40,407 bases of DNA from contig QHBW01000013.1 in NCBI GenBank assembly GCA_003244205.1, positions 2,301 through 42,707 on the forward strand, given 5' to 3'. The notes below the pieces were generated by a model that saw only the letters and a program-made list of their open reading frames with translations, was not told the DNA's origin and ran no database searches. The DNA is from Solirubrobacterales bacterium. GTDB lineage: Bacteria > Actinomycetota > Thermoleophilia > Solirubrobacterales > Solirubrobacteraceae. Below are positions 1 to 8,387 of the stretch, in pieces. A program made the position numbers and the translations under genes. Every line of letters begins with the position of its first letter. Positions within the stretch are counted from its first letter, which is position 1.

Positions 1-794
1 ATCTCACGCACCGGCACGAGCTCGGCCGCGGTGCCGGTCATGAAGACCTCGTCGGCGAGGTAGAGCTCGGCTCGCGCGACATCGCGCTCGACGACCTCGT
101 ATCCGAGATCACGCGCGATCTGGATCACCGAGCGGCGGCTGATGCCGTCGAGGATCGACGCCGTCTGCGGCGGCGTGACGATGGCCCCGTCGCGCACCAC
201 GAAGATGTTCTCGCCGGAGCCTTCGCAGACGTGCTCCTGGGAATCGAGCAGGATCGCCTCCTGGTAGCCGGCCTTGTGGCTCTCGATCTTCGCCAGCACC
301 GAGTTGAGGTACTGCCCCGACGCCTTCGCGTGGGGAATCAGGGAGTCCGGTCCGATGCGCTTCCAGCTCGCCACCTTCGCGCGGATGCCGTCGCGCTTAC
401 CTTCCTCCCCGAGATAGGCGCCCCAGCTCCACACAGCGATCGAGACGTCGACCGGGACGTCGAGTGGAAAGAGCCCCATCTGACCATAGCCGCGAAATGC
501 GATCGGGCGGATGTAACACGAGCGCAGGTCGTTGCGCCGGATCAGCTCATGCGTGGCGTTGCGAAGGATCTCTCGGTCGAACGGAATCGGCATGTAGTAG
601 AGCTCGGCCGAGCGGTAGAGACGGTCGAGGTGGTCCAGGTGACGGAAGACCGCCGGTCCGCGCTCGGTTTCGTAGCAGCGGATCCCCTCGAAAACACCCG
701 TCCCATAGTGCAGCGCGTGCGTGAGGACGTGCACCTTCGCGTCCTCCCAAGGGACGAGCTCCCCGTTCATCCAGATCAGCTCCGCCTGCTCCAC
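1..794 (-). CDS. ilvE: Branched-chain amino acid aminotransferase (partial, C-terminus off the left edge)
   Basis: Class IV PLP-dependent aminotransferase that makes the final transamination of leucine, isoleucine and valine in the cytoplasm. About 264 residues are visible. The N-terminus has ALHYGTGVFEGIRCYE (residues 27-42), and the Schiff-base lysine lies in IPHAKASGQY (about K157). It is followed by GYQEAILLD and CEGSGENIF, all typical of bacterial IlvE. The GTG at 794 was chosen because GGGAG lies 5 nt before it; an in-frame GTG at 815 is an alternative. It is the last visible gene of the regulator-leuC-leuD-methyltransferase-leuB-ilvE run, 43 bp behind leuB, so it probably shares the leucine transcript. 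The protein is unfinished only because of the window edge. Confidence 0.95.
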   Translation of the reverse strand, partial: MEQAELIWMNGELVPWEDAKVHVLTHALHYGTGVFEGIRCYETERGPAVFRHLDHLDRLYRSAELYYMPIPFDREILRNATHELIRRNDLRSCYIRPIAFRGYGQMGLFPLDVPVDVSIAVWSWGAYLGEEGKRDGIRAKVASWKRIGPDSLIPHAKASGQYLNSVLAKIESHKAGYQEAILLDSQEHVCEGSGENIFVVRDGAIVTPPQTASILDGISRRSVIQIARDLGYEVVERDVARAELYLADEVFMTGTAAELVPVRE

Positions 795-837
795 GCGCGC
801 TCCCCGCCTCGTCACTTCATCTCGATCGACACTGTGC

Positions 838-1887
838 TCAAAGGTGCTCAAGGACCGCGCTGGTGGCCCCGTGCGTGCCCACGTCACCGCCGAGATCCGG
901 CGTGCGTAGACCGTTTTCGAGCGCGCGGTCGACCGCCGATTCTATCGCTGCGGCCTCGCTCTCCAAACCCAGGCCATGACGCAGCATGAGGGCGGCGGAC
1001 AGGATTGTCGCGAGTGGGTTGGCGGCCCCAGTGCCGGCGATGTCGGGCGCTGACCCGTGGACGGGCTCAAAGAGCCCCGGTTCGTCGGGCTCGCCGAGCG
1101 ATGCGCTGGGCAGCAGTCCGATCGATCCGGTGAGCATCGCCGCTTCGTCGGAGAGGATGTCGCCAAAGAGGTTCTCGGTGAGCAGGACATCGAAGCCGGC
1201 GGGGTGGCTTAGGAGCTGCATCGCCGCGTTGTCGACGAGCAGGTGATCGAGCGAGAGGTCCCGGTAGTCGTCGCCGTGCACGCGGCTGACGACCTCGCGC
1301 CACAATCGCGAGGTCTCGAGCACGTTGGCCTTGTCGACCGATGTGACCTGACCGCGTCGGCGACCGGCGGCCTCGAATGCCACGCGCGCGATGCGCTCCA
1401 CTTCAGTCACCGAATATGTGCAGACGTCGCTGGCGCGCTGCGCACTGCGCTGTTTCTCGCCAAAGTAGATCCCGCCGGTCAGCTCTCGCACGACGAGCAG
1501 GTCGGTTCCCGCGATCCTCTCCTCGCGCAGTGGGCTGGCGGAATAAAGGGCGGGCAGCGGACGCACCGGGCGTAGGTTCGCGTAGAGACCAAGCCCCTGG
1601 CGCAAGCCCAGCAGGCCCTGCTCTGGCCGCGGTGCGCGTGCGTCGCGGTCACGCGCTCGATCCCACTTGGGCCCCCCGACGGCACCGAGCAGGACGGCGT
1701 CCGCGCTCCTGCACGCCTCCAGCGTGTCGTCCGTTAGCGCAGTCCCGTGCCTGTCGATCGCAGCTCCACCGAAGGCGTGCTCGTCGTAGTCGACCTGGAG
1801 CCCCAGAGCATCGATCACGGCGCGCGCTGCGCTCACGACTTCGGGGCCGATCCCGTCACCTGCGAGCACGACGATGGCGACGCTCAC
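838..1887 (-). CDS. leuB: 3-isopropylmalate dehydrogenase
   Basis: Oxidises and decarboxylates 3-isopropylmalate to 2-oxoisocaproate with NAD, the third step of leucine synthesis. The 349-residue length is normal for the family. Visible motifs include GDGIGPEV near the start, GAVGGPKWD, RELTGGIYFGE, the substrate/metal segment SVDKANVLETSRLWR, DNAAMQL, and ENLFGDILSDEA followed by GSIGLLPSASLG and EPVHGSAPDIAG. The GTG start at 1887 shares a GTGA overlap with the stop of the upstream methyltransferase, so translation is probably coupled. The frame stays open far upstream, but only because of high GC; homology begins at this GTG. Identification is secure. Confidence 0.97.
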   Translation of the reverse strand: MSVAIVVLAGDGIGPEVVSAARAVIDALGLQVDYDEHAFGGAAIDRHGTALTDDTLEACRSADAVLLGAVGGPKWDRARDRDARAPRPEQGLLGLRQGLGLYANLRPVRPLPALYSASPLREERIAGTDLLVVRELTGGIYFGEKQRSAQRASDVCTYSVTEVERIARVAFEAAGRRRGQVTSVDKANVLETSRLWREVVSRVHGDDYRDLSLDHLLVDNAAMQLLSHPAGFDVLLTENLFGDILSDEAAMLTGSIGLLPSASLGEPDEPGLFEPVHGSAPDIAGTGAANPLATILSAALMLRHGLGLESEAAAIESAVDRALENGLRTPDLGGDVGTHGATSAVLEHL

Positions 1888-2675
1888 GCGGGTCGCCGGG
1901 CGTCGATGTTGAGGCGAACGTAGTCGATCTCGACACGGCCGGCGGCATCGGTCGACTCGGCCAGGACAGCGGCGACGAACGGTCCCCGTAGCTCGGCGGG
2001 GAGCCGATCGAGATGCGCGCGCAGGCAAACCGAGCGCAGGAACGCCGGTGGGTCGGGGGGGATCGTCAGGCGAGGCTCCAGCCAGCAGTGGATCTGGTCG
2101 AAGCCGGCGACCTGCAGTCGTTGCTCGGTGTCCTGCGCGGACGCGTAGTTCCATGGTCCCTGCCAGCGCGCGAGATACGAGCAGAAGAGCTCGCGCGCGC
2201 CGACCTCATCGATTGTGGTGTGCAGCCCGGCGATGTTGCCCTCTCCCCCACACTGGGCCACGAGGCGACCGCCAGGTCGCAACGAGCGATGCACCACCGA
2301 GTACAGGCGCGCGTGATCAGCGATCCAGTGGAAGGTCGCAGTCGAGAACACGGCGTCGACCTCTGACTCGAGCTCGAGCTCGAGCAGATCGCACGCGCGG
2401 ACGTCGACGCGATCGGCCGGCAGCACCTCGCGCGCCGCGGCCACCATCGAGGGCGCCGCGTCGACAGCGATCACGGATCCGTTCGGGAGGCGCTCGAGTA
2501 GCTCGGCGGTGACCCGCCCCGACCCGCAGCCGGCGTCGAGCACCGTTTCGTCTCCGCTCAGAGGAAGGCGTGCCAGCACCTCCAGCCCCCATTCGAGCTG
2601 GGGACCTGAGACGCGGTGGTAGGTGTCGGCGTCCCAGTCCCGCGACGCCGGCGGCGACCCGCTGGCGCGGCTCAC
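1884..2675 (-). CDS. Class I SAM-dependent methyltransferase, trans-aconitate methyltransferase-like
   Basis: A 263-residue Rossmann-fold methyltransferase. Motif I is VLDAGCGSGR (residues 45-54), the acidic adenosine-ribose contact follows in VIAVDAA, and DAVFSTATFHWI is the motif IV region. The layout, with the N-terminal WDADTYHRVSGPQLEWG, resembles the trans-aconitate 2-methyltransferase (Tam/Tmt1) group, which esterifies carboxylates. It is embedded between leuD and leuB with GTGA overlaps on both sides, so it is co-translated with leucine enzymes. Yeast Tmt1 methylates 3-isopropylmalate, so the leucine intermediate or an aconitate-like by-product is a reasonable substrate guess. Substrate is inference; the fold assignment is firm. 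No alternative start is better supported. Confidence 0.85.
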   Translation of the reverse strand: MSRASGSPPASRDWDADTYHRVSGPQLEWGLEVLARLPLSGDETVLDAGCGSGRVTAELLERLPNGSVIAVDAAPSMVAAAREVLPADRVDVRACDLLELELESEVDAVFSTATFHWIADHARLYSVVHRSLRPGGRLVAQCGGEGNIAGLHTTIDEVGARELFCSYLARWQGPWNYASAQDTEQRLQVAGFDQIHCWLEPRLTIPPDPPAFLRSVCLRAHLDRLPAELRGPFVAAVLAESTDAAGRVEIDYVRLNIDARRPA

Positions 2676-3232
2676 AGCGCGGTGGTCGTGGGGCCGCTGC
2701 GCTCACGCGAGGACTCGTAGTCCTCGATCGCGGCGCCCTGGCTGAGCGTGAGGGCGATGTCATCGAGCCCGTTGAGCAGACGGTGGCGCACCTCGCCATC
2801 GATCTCAAAGCGCGCCGCACGGCCAGCGAAGCGGACCTCGAGGGCCTCGAGGTCGATTTCAGCGGAGCCGGCGCTCGCCAGCGCGCGGCAGTCCTCCTCG
2901 CCGAGCGCGACCGGGAGCAGTCCGATCTTCGTGCAGTTGCCGAAGAAGATGTCGGCGAAGCTCGGCGCCACGATCGCGCGGAAGCCGTAGTCCTGCAACG
3001 CCCACGGCGCGTGCTCGCGCGAGGAGCCACAGCCGAAGTTGCGTCCCGCGACGAGGATCGGCCGCCGTGGCAGGTCCCAGCCTGGCTGCTTGGCCCAGTC
3101 GAAGAACAGGAACTCGCCAAAGCCGCTGCGCTCGACACGCTTGAGGAATTGCTTGGGGATGATCTGGTCGGTGTCGACGTCGGCACGGTCGAGCACGCTG
3201 ACCTCACCGCTGATCGTGGTGACGGCTTGCAT
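2672..3232 (-). CDS. leuD: 3-isopropylmalate dehydratase small subunit
   Basis: Small (swivelling) subunit of isopropylmalate isomerase, which pairs with LeuC to convert 2- to 3-isopropylmalate. The 186-residue protein carries DRADVDTDQIIPKQFL near the N-terminus, FLFFDWA, the substrate-loop segment NFGCGSSREHAPWAL and IVAPSFADIFFGNC, all diagnostic of LeuD. The ATG at 3232 was chosen over the TTG at 3244. GGAGG lies 5 nt ahead of it, and it shares one base with the leuC stop (TGATG), a typical coupling arrangement. The gene ends in a GTGA overlap with the methyltransferase. Identification is secure. Confidence 0.97.
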   Translation of the reverse strand: MQAVTTISGEVSVLDRADVDTDQIIPKQFLKRVERSGFGEFLFFDWAKQPGWDLPRRPILVAGRNFGCGSSREHAPWALQDYGFRAIVAPSFADIFFGNCTKIGLLPVALGEEDCRALASAGSAEIDLEALEVRFAGRAARFEIDGEVRHRLLNGLDDIALTLSQGAAIEDYESSRERSGPTTTAL

Positions 3233-4623
3233 CAATCCCTCCAACTGCGGATGTCGACGAAGTGCCCCTCGAGCGCGGCGGCTGCGGCCATCTGCGGCGA
3301 GACGAGGTGGGTGCGTCCGCCGCGGCCCTGGCGACCCTCGAAGTTACGGTTGGAGGTCGACGCGCAGCGCTCTCCAGGCGAGAGCGTGTCCGGGTTCATC
3401 CCCAGGCACATCGAACACCCCGCTCCGCGCCAGTCAAAGCCGGCAGCGCGGAAGACCTCGTCGAGCCCCTCGGCCTCGGCCTCGGCCTTGACTGCAGCGG
3501 ATCCCGGGACGACCATCGCGTCGACACTCGAAGCCACGCGGTTGCCCTCGACGACCGCGGCCGCCGCGCGCAGATCGCCGATGCGCGAGTTCGTGCACGA
3601 CCCGATAAAGACGCGGTCGAGCGTGATCTCGGCGATCGCCGTGCCGGGCTTCAGACCCATGTAGGCGAGTGCGCGCTGCGTGGCGTCACGGTCGGCTGGA
3701 GCCTCGTACTCCTCGGGCGAGGGAACCCGTCCCGTCACCGGTGCCACCATCGCCGGCGTCGTCCCCCAGGTGACCTGCGGAGAGAGCGCGGCCGCGTCCA
3801 CGTCGAGCACGCGGTCAAAACCCGCCCCTGGATCGGTGCGCAGCGCGCGCCACTGCTCGATCGCGGCCGCCGGGTCGTCGGGGGCTCCAGGACGTCCATG
3901 AAACCAAGCGAAGGTGGTCTCGTCGGGCGCCACCATGCCGGCGCGCCCGCCACCCTCGATCGTCATGTTGCAGATCGTCATGCGACCCTCCATCGACAGC
4001 GCCTCGATCGCGGCGCCCGCGTACTCGACGACGTGACCGGCGGCGCCACCGACCCCCATCTGGCCGATCGTCCCCAGGATCAGATCCTTGGCCGTGACGC
4101 CAAACCCGAGCGCCCCGTCGTAGCGGATCAGCATCGCCCGGGGCTTCGGCTGAACCAGGCACTGCGTAGCGAGCACATGCTCGACCTCGCTCGTGCCGAT
4201 CCCGAAGGCCAGCGCACCGAAAGCGCCGTGAGTGGCGGTGTGCGAATCGCCGCATACGATCGTCATGCCCGGCTGGGTGACCCCGAGCTCGGGCCCGATC
4301 ACATGCACGATCCCCTGGCGGTCGGAGCCCAGCGAATAGACCGGGATTCCGAATTCATCGCAGTTGCGCTCGAGCGTCTCGACCTGTACCCGCGAGAGCT
4401 GATCATGGATGCGCGCGGCGACCGGGGTCCCATCGGTGGGGACGTTGTGATCGGCGGTGGCGAGCGTGCGATCCGGCCGGCGCACGCCGCGGTCCGCGAG
4501 CCGGAGACCGTCGAACGCCTGCGGGCTGGTGACCTCGTGGACGAGGTGGAGGTCGATGTAGATCAGGCCGGGCGCAACCTCGTGGCTCTCCCAGATCTTG
4601 TCGAACAGTGTCTGTGGTGGCAT
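3232..4623 (-). CDS. leuC: 3-isopropylmalate dehydratase large subunit
   Basis: Large 4Fe-4S subunit of isopropylmalate isomerase, aconitase superfamily. The protein has 463 residues, close to the family norm. The cluster cysteines are C343 in FIGSCTNSR and C403/C406 in [11 protein letters not shown]. Other motifs are TADHNVPT (about 56-63), [14 protein letters not shown] (123-136) and [16 protein letters not shown] (418-433). The ATG at 4623 has GAGGAG 5 nt upstream; the longer open frame to 4731 overlaps the preceding regulator and is not homologous. It starts 19 bp after the XRE-cupin regulator, so it is probably transcribed from the regulator promoter. Confidence 0.97.
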   Translation of the reverse strand: MPPQTLFDKIWESHEVAPGLIYIDLHLVHEVTSPQAFDGLRLADRGVRRPDRTLATADHNVPTDGTPVAARIHDQLSRVQVETLERNCDEFGIPVYSLGSDRQGIVHVIGPELGVTQPGMTIVCGDSHTATHGAFGALAFGIGTSEVEHVLATQCLVQPKPRAMLIRYDGALGFGVTAKDLILGTIGQMGVGGAAGHVVEYAGAAIEALSMEGRMTICNMTIEGGGRAGMVAPDETTFAWFHGRPGAPDDPAAAIEQWRALRTDPGAGFDRVLDVDAAALSPQVTWGTTPAMVAPVTGRVPSPEEYEAPADRDATQRALAYMGLKPGTAIAEITLDRVFIGSCTNSRIGDLRAAAAVVEGNRVASSVDAMVVPGSAAVKAEAEAEGLDEVFRAAGFDWRGAGCSMCLGMNPDTLSPGERCASTSNRNFEGRQGRGGRTHLVSPQMAAAAALEGHFVDIRSWRD

Positions 4624-4642
4624 CGGACTCCTCGACTGCCGG

Positions 4643-5239
4643 TCAGGATCTCCGCAGGCCGGCGCTGACGACGGCGAGCAGCAGCGTCGGCTGAGAACCG
4701 GGATTCTCGAAGTGGTGAGGGAGGTCGGCATCGAAGGTCACGCAGTCGCCGGCGCCGAGCCGATGGCGTTCGCCGTCGCACACGAGCTCGGCCGTGCCCG
4801 ACTCGACGAGCGCAGTCTCGCGGCTGCCGGGCTCGTGCATCGGTGGGTCACCGGGGGTTCCCGTGACGGCGCCCGGCGCCAGCTCGTGGCGCGAGACCTC
4901 GGCTCGGAGCCCCGGCAGCGGCGGCGTGAGGATCTCGTAGCGATGCCCGGCGCGGCCGCCGCTGCGCCGCTCGCGCGCGCGCACGATCGAAACCGCTCCG
5001 TCCTCGTCCAGACGCAGCAGTTGAGAGAGGCGCAACCCGAGTCCGGCGGCGATGCGCTCCGCGACCGTCAGCGTCGGGCTCGTCTCGCCGCGCTCGACCT
5101 GAGAGAGCATCGGCGCGCTGACCCCGCTGCGCCCGGCCAGATCGCGCAGCGACAGGTCCATCGCCTCACGCAGCGCTCGGACCCGATGACCGAGGGCGGA
5201 CGCGACGACACCGGTAGAGAGGGCGGCAGGGGCAGACAT
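4643..5239 (-). CDS. XRE-family transcriptional regulator with C-terminal cupin domain
   Basis: A 198-residue two-domain regulator. Residues about 14-70 form a helix-turn-helix of the Cro/C1 type ([20 protein letters not shown], then [19 protein letters not shown]). Residues about 100-195 form a small beta-barrel cupin ([45 protein letters not shown]). Such proteins sense a small ligand through the cupin. The ATG at 5239 was preferred to the upstream in-frame ATG at 5257 because a TAGCGT -10-like hexamer lies 8 nt before it, suggesting leaderless translation. It is the first gene of the leuC-leuD-methyltransferase-leuB-ilvE run, with 19 bp to leuC. It could be an autoregulated controller of leucine synthesis, but its target and ligand are not visible. 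Confidence 0.88.
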   Translation of the reverse strand: MSAPAALSTGVVASALGHRVRALREAMDLSLRDLAGRSGVSAPMLSQVERGETSPTLTVAERIAAGLGLRLSQLLRLDEDGAVSIVRARERRSGGRAGHRYEILTPPLPGLRAEVSRHELAPGAVTGTPGDPPMHEPGSRETALVESGTAELVCDGERHRLGAGDCVTFDADLPHHFENPGSQPTLLLAVVSAGLRRS

Positions 5240-5247
5240 ACAAACGT

Positions 5248-5253
5248 ACGCTA
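5248..5253 (-). promoter_or_regulatory. -10-like hexamer of the XRE-leuCDB-ilvE unit
   Basis: TAGCGT ends 8 nt before the ATG at 5239, and no Shine-Dalgarno is present. This fits a leaderless transcript. No convincing -35 is seen. Confidence 0.5.
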
Positions 5254-5336
5254 TCACGGACAGTCTGGGTCAGCGGACATCACGTACATCTGGGTGGCGG
5301 GCAGCGAGAACCGGCGAGGCGCGCGTAGCGACTCCC

Positions 5337-5342
5337 TAGACT
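5337..5342 (+). promoter_or_regulatory. -10-like hexamer of the subtilase gene
   Basis: TAGACT lies 9 nt before the ATG at 5352 with no Shine-Dalgarno between them, consistent with a leaderless mRNA. It sits in the 112 bp divergent gap opposite the XRE promoter. Confidence 0.5.
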
Positions 5343-5351
5343 CGCCTTCGG

Positions 5352-6650
5352 ATGCGCAGACTGATCGCCGGAATCGTCACAGCGCTGGTGCTGACCGCGG
5401 CCGCGCCTGCGCTCGCCCAGCCTCCGCTGCGCCAGTATCAGTGGGGTCTGGACATGATCCAGGCCGACCCTGCCCATGCGCGCGTCACCGGCCGCGGGGC
5501 CGTTGTCGCCGTGGTCGACACCGGCGTGCGCCTCGATCACCCCGACCTTCAGGGGCAGCTCCTGCCCGGGTATGACTTCGTCAGCCCGGGGGGGAGCGCG
5601 ACGGACTCCAACGGTCACGGCACCCACGTGGCGGGGATCATCGCCGCCAATTCCAACAACAGCTTCGGGATCGAGGGCGTGGCACCCCAGGCCAAGATTC
5701 TGCCGGTCCGGGTGCTCGACGCCTCCGGGAGCGGCGACACTACGACGATCGATCAGGGCATCGATTGGGCCGCCAACCACGGGGCCGACGTCATCAACCT
5801 CTCGCTCGGCGACTCGCTGCCGGTGCTCGGACTGGGCGACTCGGAGTTCGCGGCGGCGGTCAACCGCGCCGCGGCCAAGGGCATCGTGGTGGTACTCGCC
5901 GCGGGGAACAACTCGCTGCCGCTGTGCGAGCAGCCGGCCACACAGCTCAAGGTGCTGTGTGTCGGCGCCGTGGATCGCTCTGGTCAGGTGGCCTCCTACT
6001 CGGACTCCGGCCTCCGGGTCGACCTCTATGCCCCGGGCGGACTGGGCACCGGCAACCAGGCGGACTACACCGATGACGTCCTCTCGACGTTCTACGACAG
6101 CGCGAAGATGTCGGACACCTACGCCGCCTTGGCCGGCACCTCGATGGCGGCGCCGCACGTGTCCGGGCTCGCGGCTCTGCTCGTCTCCGGCGGCTTGCGC
6201 GGGCAGGGAGCGATCGCGCGCATCCTCGCGACGACAGCGCCCAACGGGGTGATCGACGCCAACGCCGCCACCGTCGGCCTCTCGATGCCTGCGACGCCGT
6301 CGAGCGGCGGGAGCTCGAGCGCGGGCGGTCCGACTGCCATCTCGGTGGTGGGCGGCTCGATCGTCGTGAGGGTCACGCGGTTTCAGAAGCGGCGCCCGGT
6401 ACTGCGCAAAGGCATTCTGCTGCGCGTGCACAGCCCCCGCAGCGGACGCGTCTCGGCGCGCGCGCGCAACGGCGGGGTGACGATCGCCATCGGGTCAGCG
6501 ACCCTCCACGCTGGACGCACGATCGTGCTCCACTTGCGGCTCACCGCGGCGGGACGCCGGCTGCTGTCTCACCGGCGCAGCCTCGGGATCGCGATCACCG
6601 TGACTCTCCCGGGCGGCGGCGTGCGTCAGCTCAGCGCCGTGATCCGCTAG
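5352..6650 (+). CDS. Secreted S8 family serine peptidase (subtilisin-like)
   Basis: A 432-residue subtilase. Residues 1-22 are a signal peptide (MRRL, a hydrophobic run, then APALAQ). The catalytic triad is complete: D56 in VVDTGVRLDHPD, H89 in NGHGTHVAG and S264 in GTSMAAPHVSG, with oxyanion N186 in LAAGNN. Two cysteines (192 and 203) could form a disulfide. There is no recognisable inhibitor propeptide before the catalytic domain, which starts almost straight after the signal. After a Ser/Gly linker (about 315-325) comes a basic, beta-rich C-terminal domain of about 100 residues with no recognised name. The product is probably exported and active outside the cell. Its stop codon overlaps that of leuA, tail to tail. 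It is unrelated in function to its neighbours. Confidence 0.93.
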   Translation: MRRLIAGIVTALVLTAAAPALAQPPLRQYQWGLDMIQADPAHARVTGRGAVVAVVDTGVRLDHPDLQGQLLPGYDFVSPGGSATDSNGHGTHVAGIIAANSNNSFGIEGVAPQAKILPVRVLDASGSGDTTTIDQGIDWAANHGADVINLSLGDSLPVLGLGDSEFAAAVNRAAAKGIVVVLAAGNNSLPLCEQPATQLKVLCVGAVDRSGQVASYSDSGLRVDLYAPGGLGTGNQADYTDDVLSTFYDSAKMSDTYAALAGTSMAAPHVSGLAALLVSGGLRGQGAIARILATTAPNGVIDANAATVGLSMPATPSSGGSSSAGGPTAISVVGGSIVVRVTRFQKRRPVLRKGILLRVHSPRSGRVSARARNGGVTIAIGSATLHAGRTIVLHLRLTAAGRRLLSHRRSLGIAITVTLPGGGVRQLSAVIR

Positions 6651-8251
6651 GGCGCGCTCACCGGAGCGCGCTCAGCCGGCTCCTCTGACGCCTCGCCCTG
6701 GGTGCCGTCCTGCTTCAGGGCAGCCGCGCGCCGAACGGCGTTGGAGAGCGCGCGCACGTAGGCTCGCCCCGCCGCCTCGATGATGTCGGTCGAAACGCCC
6801 TGTCCGGAGGCGCTCACGCCATCGAGCTCGAGCACGACCGACGTCTCGCCGAGCGCGTCCTGCCCGCCCGTGACGGCGTCGACGCGGAACTCGCGCAGGC
6901 GTCCCTCCAGCCCGGTGGCGGCATTCACAGCCCGGAAGACGGCGTCGATCGGGCCGTCCCCCGTGAACGCTCCGATGACCTCGTCGCCCGCGGGCGTCCG
7001 CACCCCCACGGTGGCATGCGGTGGACGCCGCGAAGAGGCCTCGACATCGAACCACTCGAGCGTGTAAGCGGCAATCTCCTCGCGCAGCTCGTCGGTCACC
7101 AACGCCTCGAGGTCCATCGCGGTCACCTGCTTCTTGCGGTCGGCGATCTCTTTGAAGCGCTTGAACGCAGTCGACAGCGCCGATCCGTCGATGCTGTAGC
7201 CCAGCTGCTCGAGCGCCTGGCGCAAGGCGTGACGGCCGGAGTGCTTGCCGAGAACGATCGAGTTGGCTTCGAGTCCGACGCTGCGGGCATCCATGATCTC
7301 GTAGGTGGTGGGCTCCTTGAGCACACCGTCCTGGTGGATCCCGGATTCGTGGGCAAAGGCGTTGCGTCCGACGATCGCCTTGTTGGGCTGCACGACGTAG
7401 CCGGTCAGCCGTGAGACCAGCCGGCTGGTGCGCGCCAGCTCGCGCGTCTCGATCGAGGTGTTCAGGCCGGCGAGATCCGCGCCGCGGGTGCGCAGGAGCA
7501 TCACGATCTCCTCCAGCGAGGCGTTCCCTGCGCGCTCGCCGATCCCGTTGACCGCGCATTCGACCTGGCGCGCGCCCGCGCGTACGCCGGCAAAGGAGTT
7601 GGCCACGGCGAGGCCGAGGTCGTCGTGGCAGTGCACCGAGAGGACGACATCCGCCAGGTCTCCGATCAGCTCGCGGAGACGCTCGAGATAGGCGGCGAAC
7701 TCATGCGGCATCGCATACCCGACTGTGTCGGGGATGTTGATCGTGGTGGCGCCTTCGTCGATCGCGATCTGACAGACCTCGGCGGTGAACTCGAGCTCCG
7801 CGCGCGTTGCGTCCATCGGCGAGAACTCGACGTCTTCGACGTAGCCCCTGGCGTGGGCGACCGCCGCCCGCGCCTGACCTTTGACGTCCTCTCGGGTCGT
7901 CTGGAGCTGGTGGACGATGTGGATGTCCGACGTCGAGATGAAGGTATGGATGCGCGGGCGCTCGGCGTCACGCACTGCTTCGAAGGCGGCGTCGATGTCA
8001 GCCACATGGGTGCGCGCGAGGGCGGTGATGACCGGCCCGTGAACGGCCCGCGCGATCGCTTGCACCGCCTCAAAGTCCCCGGGGGAGGTGATCGGAAAGC
8101 CTGCCTCGATCACCTCGACGCCGAGACGCGCGAGCTGCTGGGCGATCTCCAGCTTCTCGCTCGTGTTGAGCGAGATCCCCGGCGACTGCTCTCCGTCGCG
8201 CAGGGTCGTGTCGAAGATGGCTACGCGGTTGGGGTCCTGCGGAGGTGTCAT
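6647..8251 (-). CDS. leuA: 2-isopropylmalate synthase
   Basis: Condenses acetyl-CoA with 2-oxoisovalerate, the committed and leucine-inhibited step of leucine synthesis. The 534-residue protein starts the TIM barrel with FDTTLRDGEQSPG, has EAGFPITSPGDFE, the metal-binding HCHDDLGLAVANS and the GIGERAGNASLEE segment, then HESGIHQDG. The C-terminal third (from about 400) is the regulatory LeuA dimerisation domain. The ATG at 8251 has GGAGA 7 nt upstream. The longer open frame upstream runs through the leader and is not coding in that frame. Its 5' region carries a leucine-rich leader peptide and a long inverted repeat (see 8325-8378 and 8252-8361). The stop TAG overlaps the subtilase stop on the other strand. 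Confidence 0.97.
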   Translation of the reverse strand: MTPPQDPNRVAIFDTTLRDGEQSPGISLNTSEKLEIAQQLARLGVEVIEAGFPITSPGDFEAVQAIARAVHGPVITALARTHVADIDAAFEAVRDAERPRIHTFISTSDIHIVHQLQTTREDVKGQARAAVAHARGYVEDVEFSPMDATRAELEFTAEVCQIAIDEGATTINIPDTVGYAMPHEFAAYLERLRELIGDLADVVLSVHCHDDLGLAVANSFAGVRAGARQVECAVNGIGERAGNASLEEIVMLLRTRGADLAGLNTSIETRELARTSRLVSRLTGYVVQPNKAIVGRNAFAHESGIHQDGVLKEPTTYEIMDARSVGLEANSIVLGKHSGRHALRQALEQLGYSIDGSALSTAFKRFKEIADRKKQVTAMDLEALVTDELREEIAAYTLEWFDVEASSRRPPHATVGVRTPAGDEVIGAFTGDGPIDAVFRAVNAATGLEGRLREFRVDAVTGGQDALGETSVVLELDGVSASGQGVSTDIIEAAGRAYVRALSNAVRRAAALKQDGTQGEASEEPAERAPVSAP

Positions 8252-8361
8252 GCGAAGGTCTCCTGTCTGGCTGTCTCGGCTTCTGCTCGTCTCCTGGTGT
8301 GCGGCTGCTGCGGCCGCCGGCGCGTTATTCCCCCCGAGGGGGGAGGAGGAGACGAAGAAGC
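8252..8361 (-). promoter_or_regulatory. Putative leucine attenuator of leuA
   Basis: The RNA segment spanning the leucine codons, 8361 to 8348 (GCUUCU then UCGUCUCC), is perfectly complementary to 8294-8287 plus 8284-8279 (GGAGACGA, a 2-nt bulge, AGAAGC), a 14 bp stem. The inner UCUCC side can also pair with a second GGAGAC copy at 8263-8258, which is the leuA Shine-Dalgarno. Between the arms are a C5/G5 stem at the end of the leader peptide (8343-8339 with 8334-8330) and a GCGGC/GCCGC stem. Ribosome stalling at the leucine codons would cover one arm and change the folding. There is no clear U-tract, so control could be at translation or by Rho. The pairing is seen; the mechanism is inferred. 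Confidence 0.65.
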
Positions 8362-8378
8362 TCGAGTGACAGACGCAC
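8325..8378 (-). CDS. leuL: Leucine-rich leader peptide of leuA
   Basis: A 17-codon open frame, GTG start at 8378 and TAA stop at 8327-8325, reading (M)RLSLELLRLLLPPRGE. Seven of 17 residues are leucine, including LL and LLL runs, and the leucine codons include two CTT that are unusual in this GC-rich genome. A TAGGCT -10-like hexamer lies 9 nt before the GTG, so it could be translated from a leaderless mRNA. It ends 73 nt before leuA on the same strand. Leader-peptide attenuation of leuA is known in other actinobacteria. The role is to sense charged leucyl-tRNA; the peptide itself need have no other function. It has not been shown to be translated. Confidence 0.72.
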   Translation of the reverse strand: MRLSLELLRLLLPPRGE

Positions 8379-8387
8379 GACGGGCGG

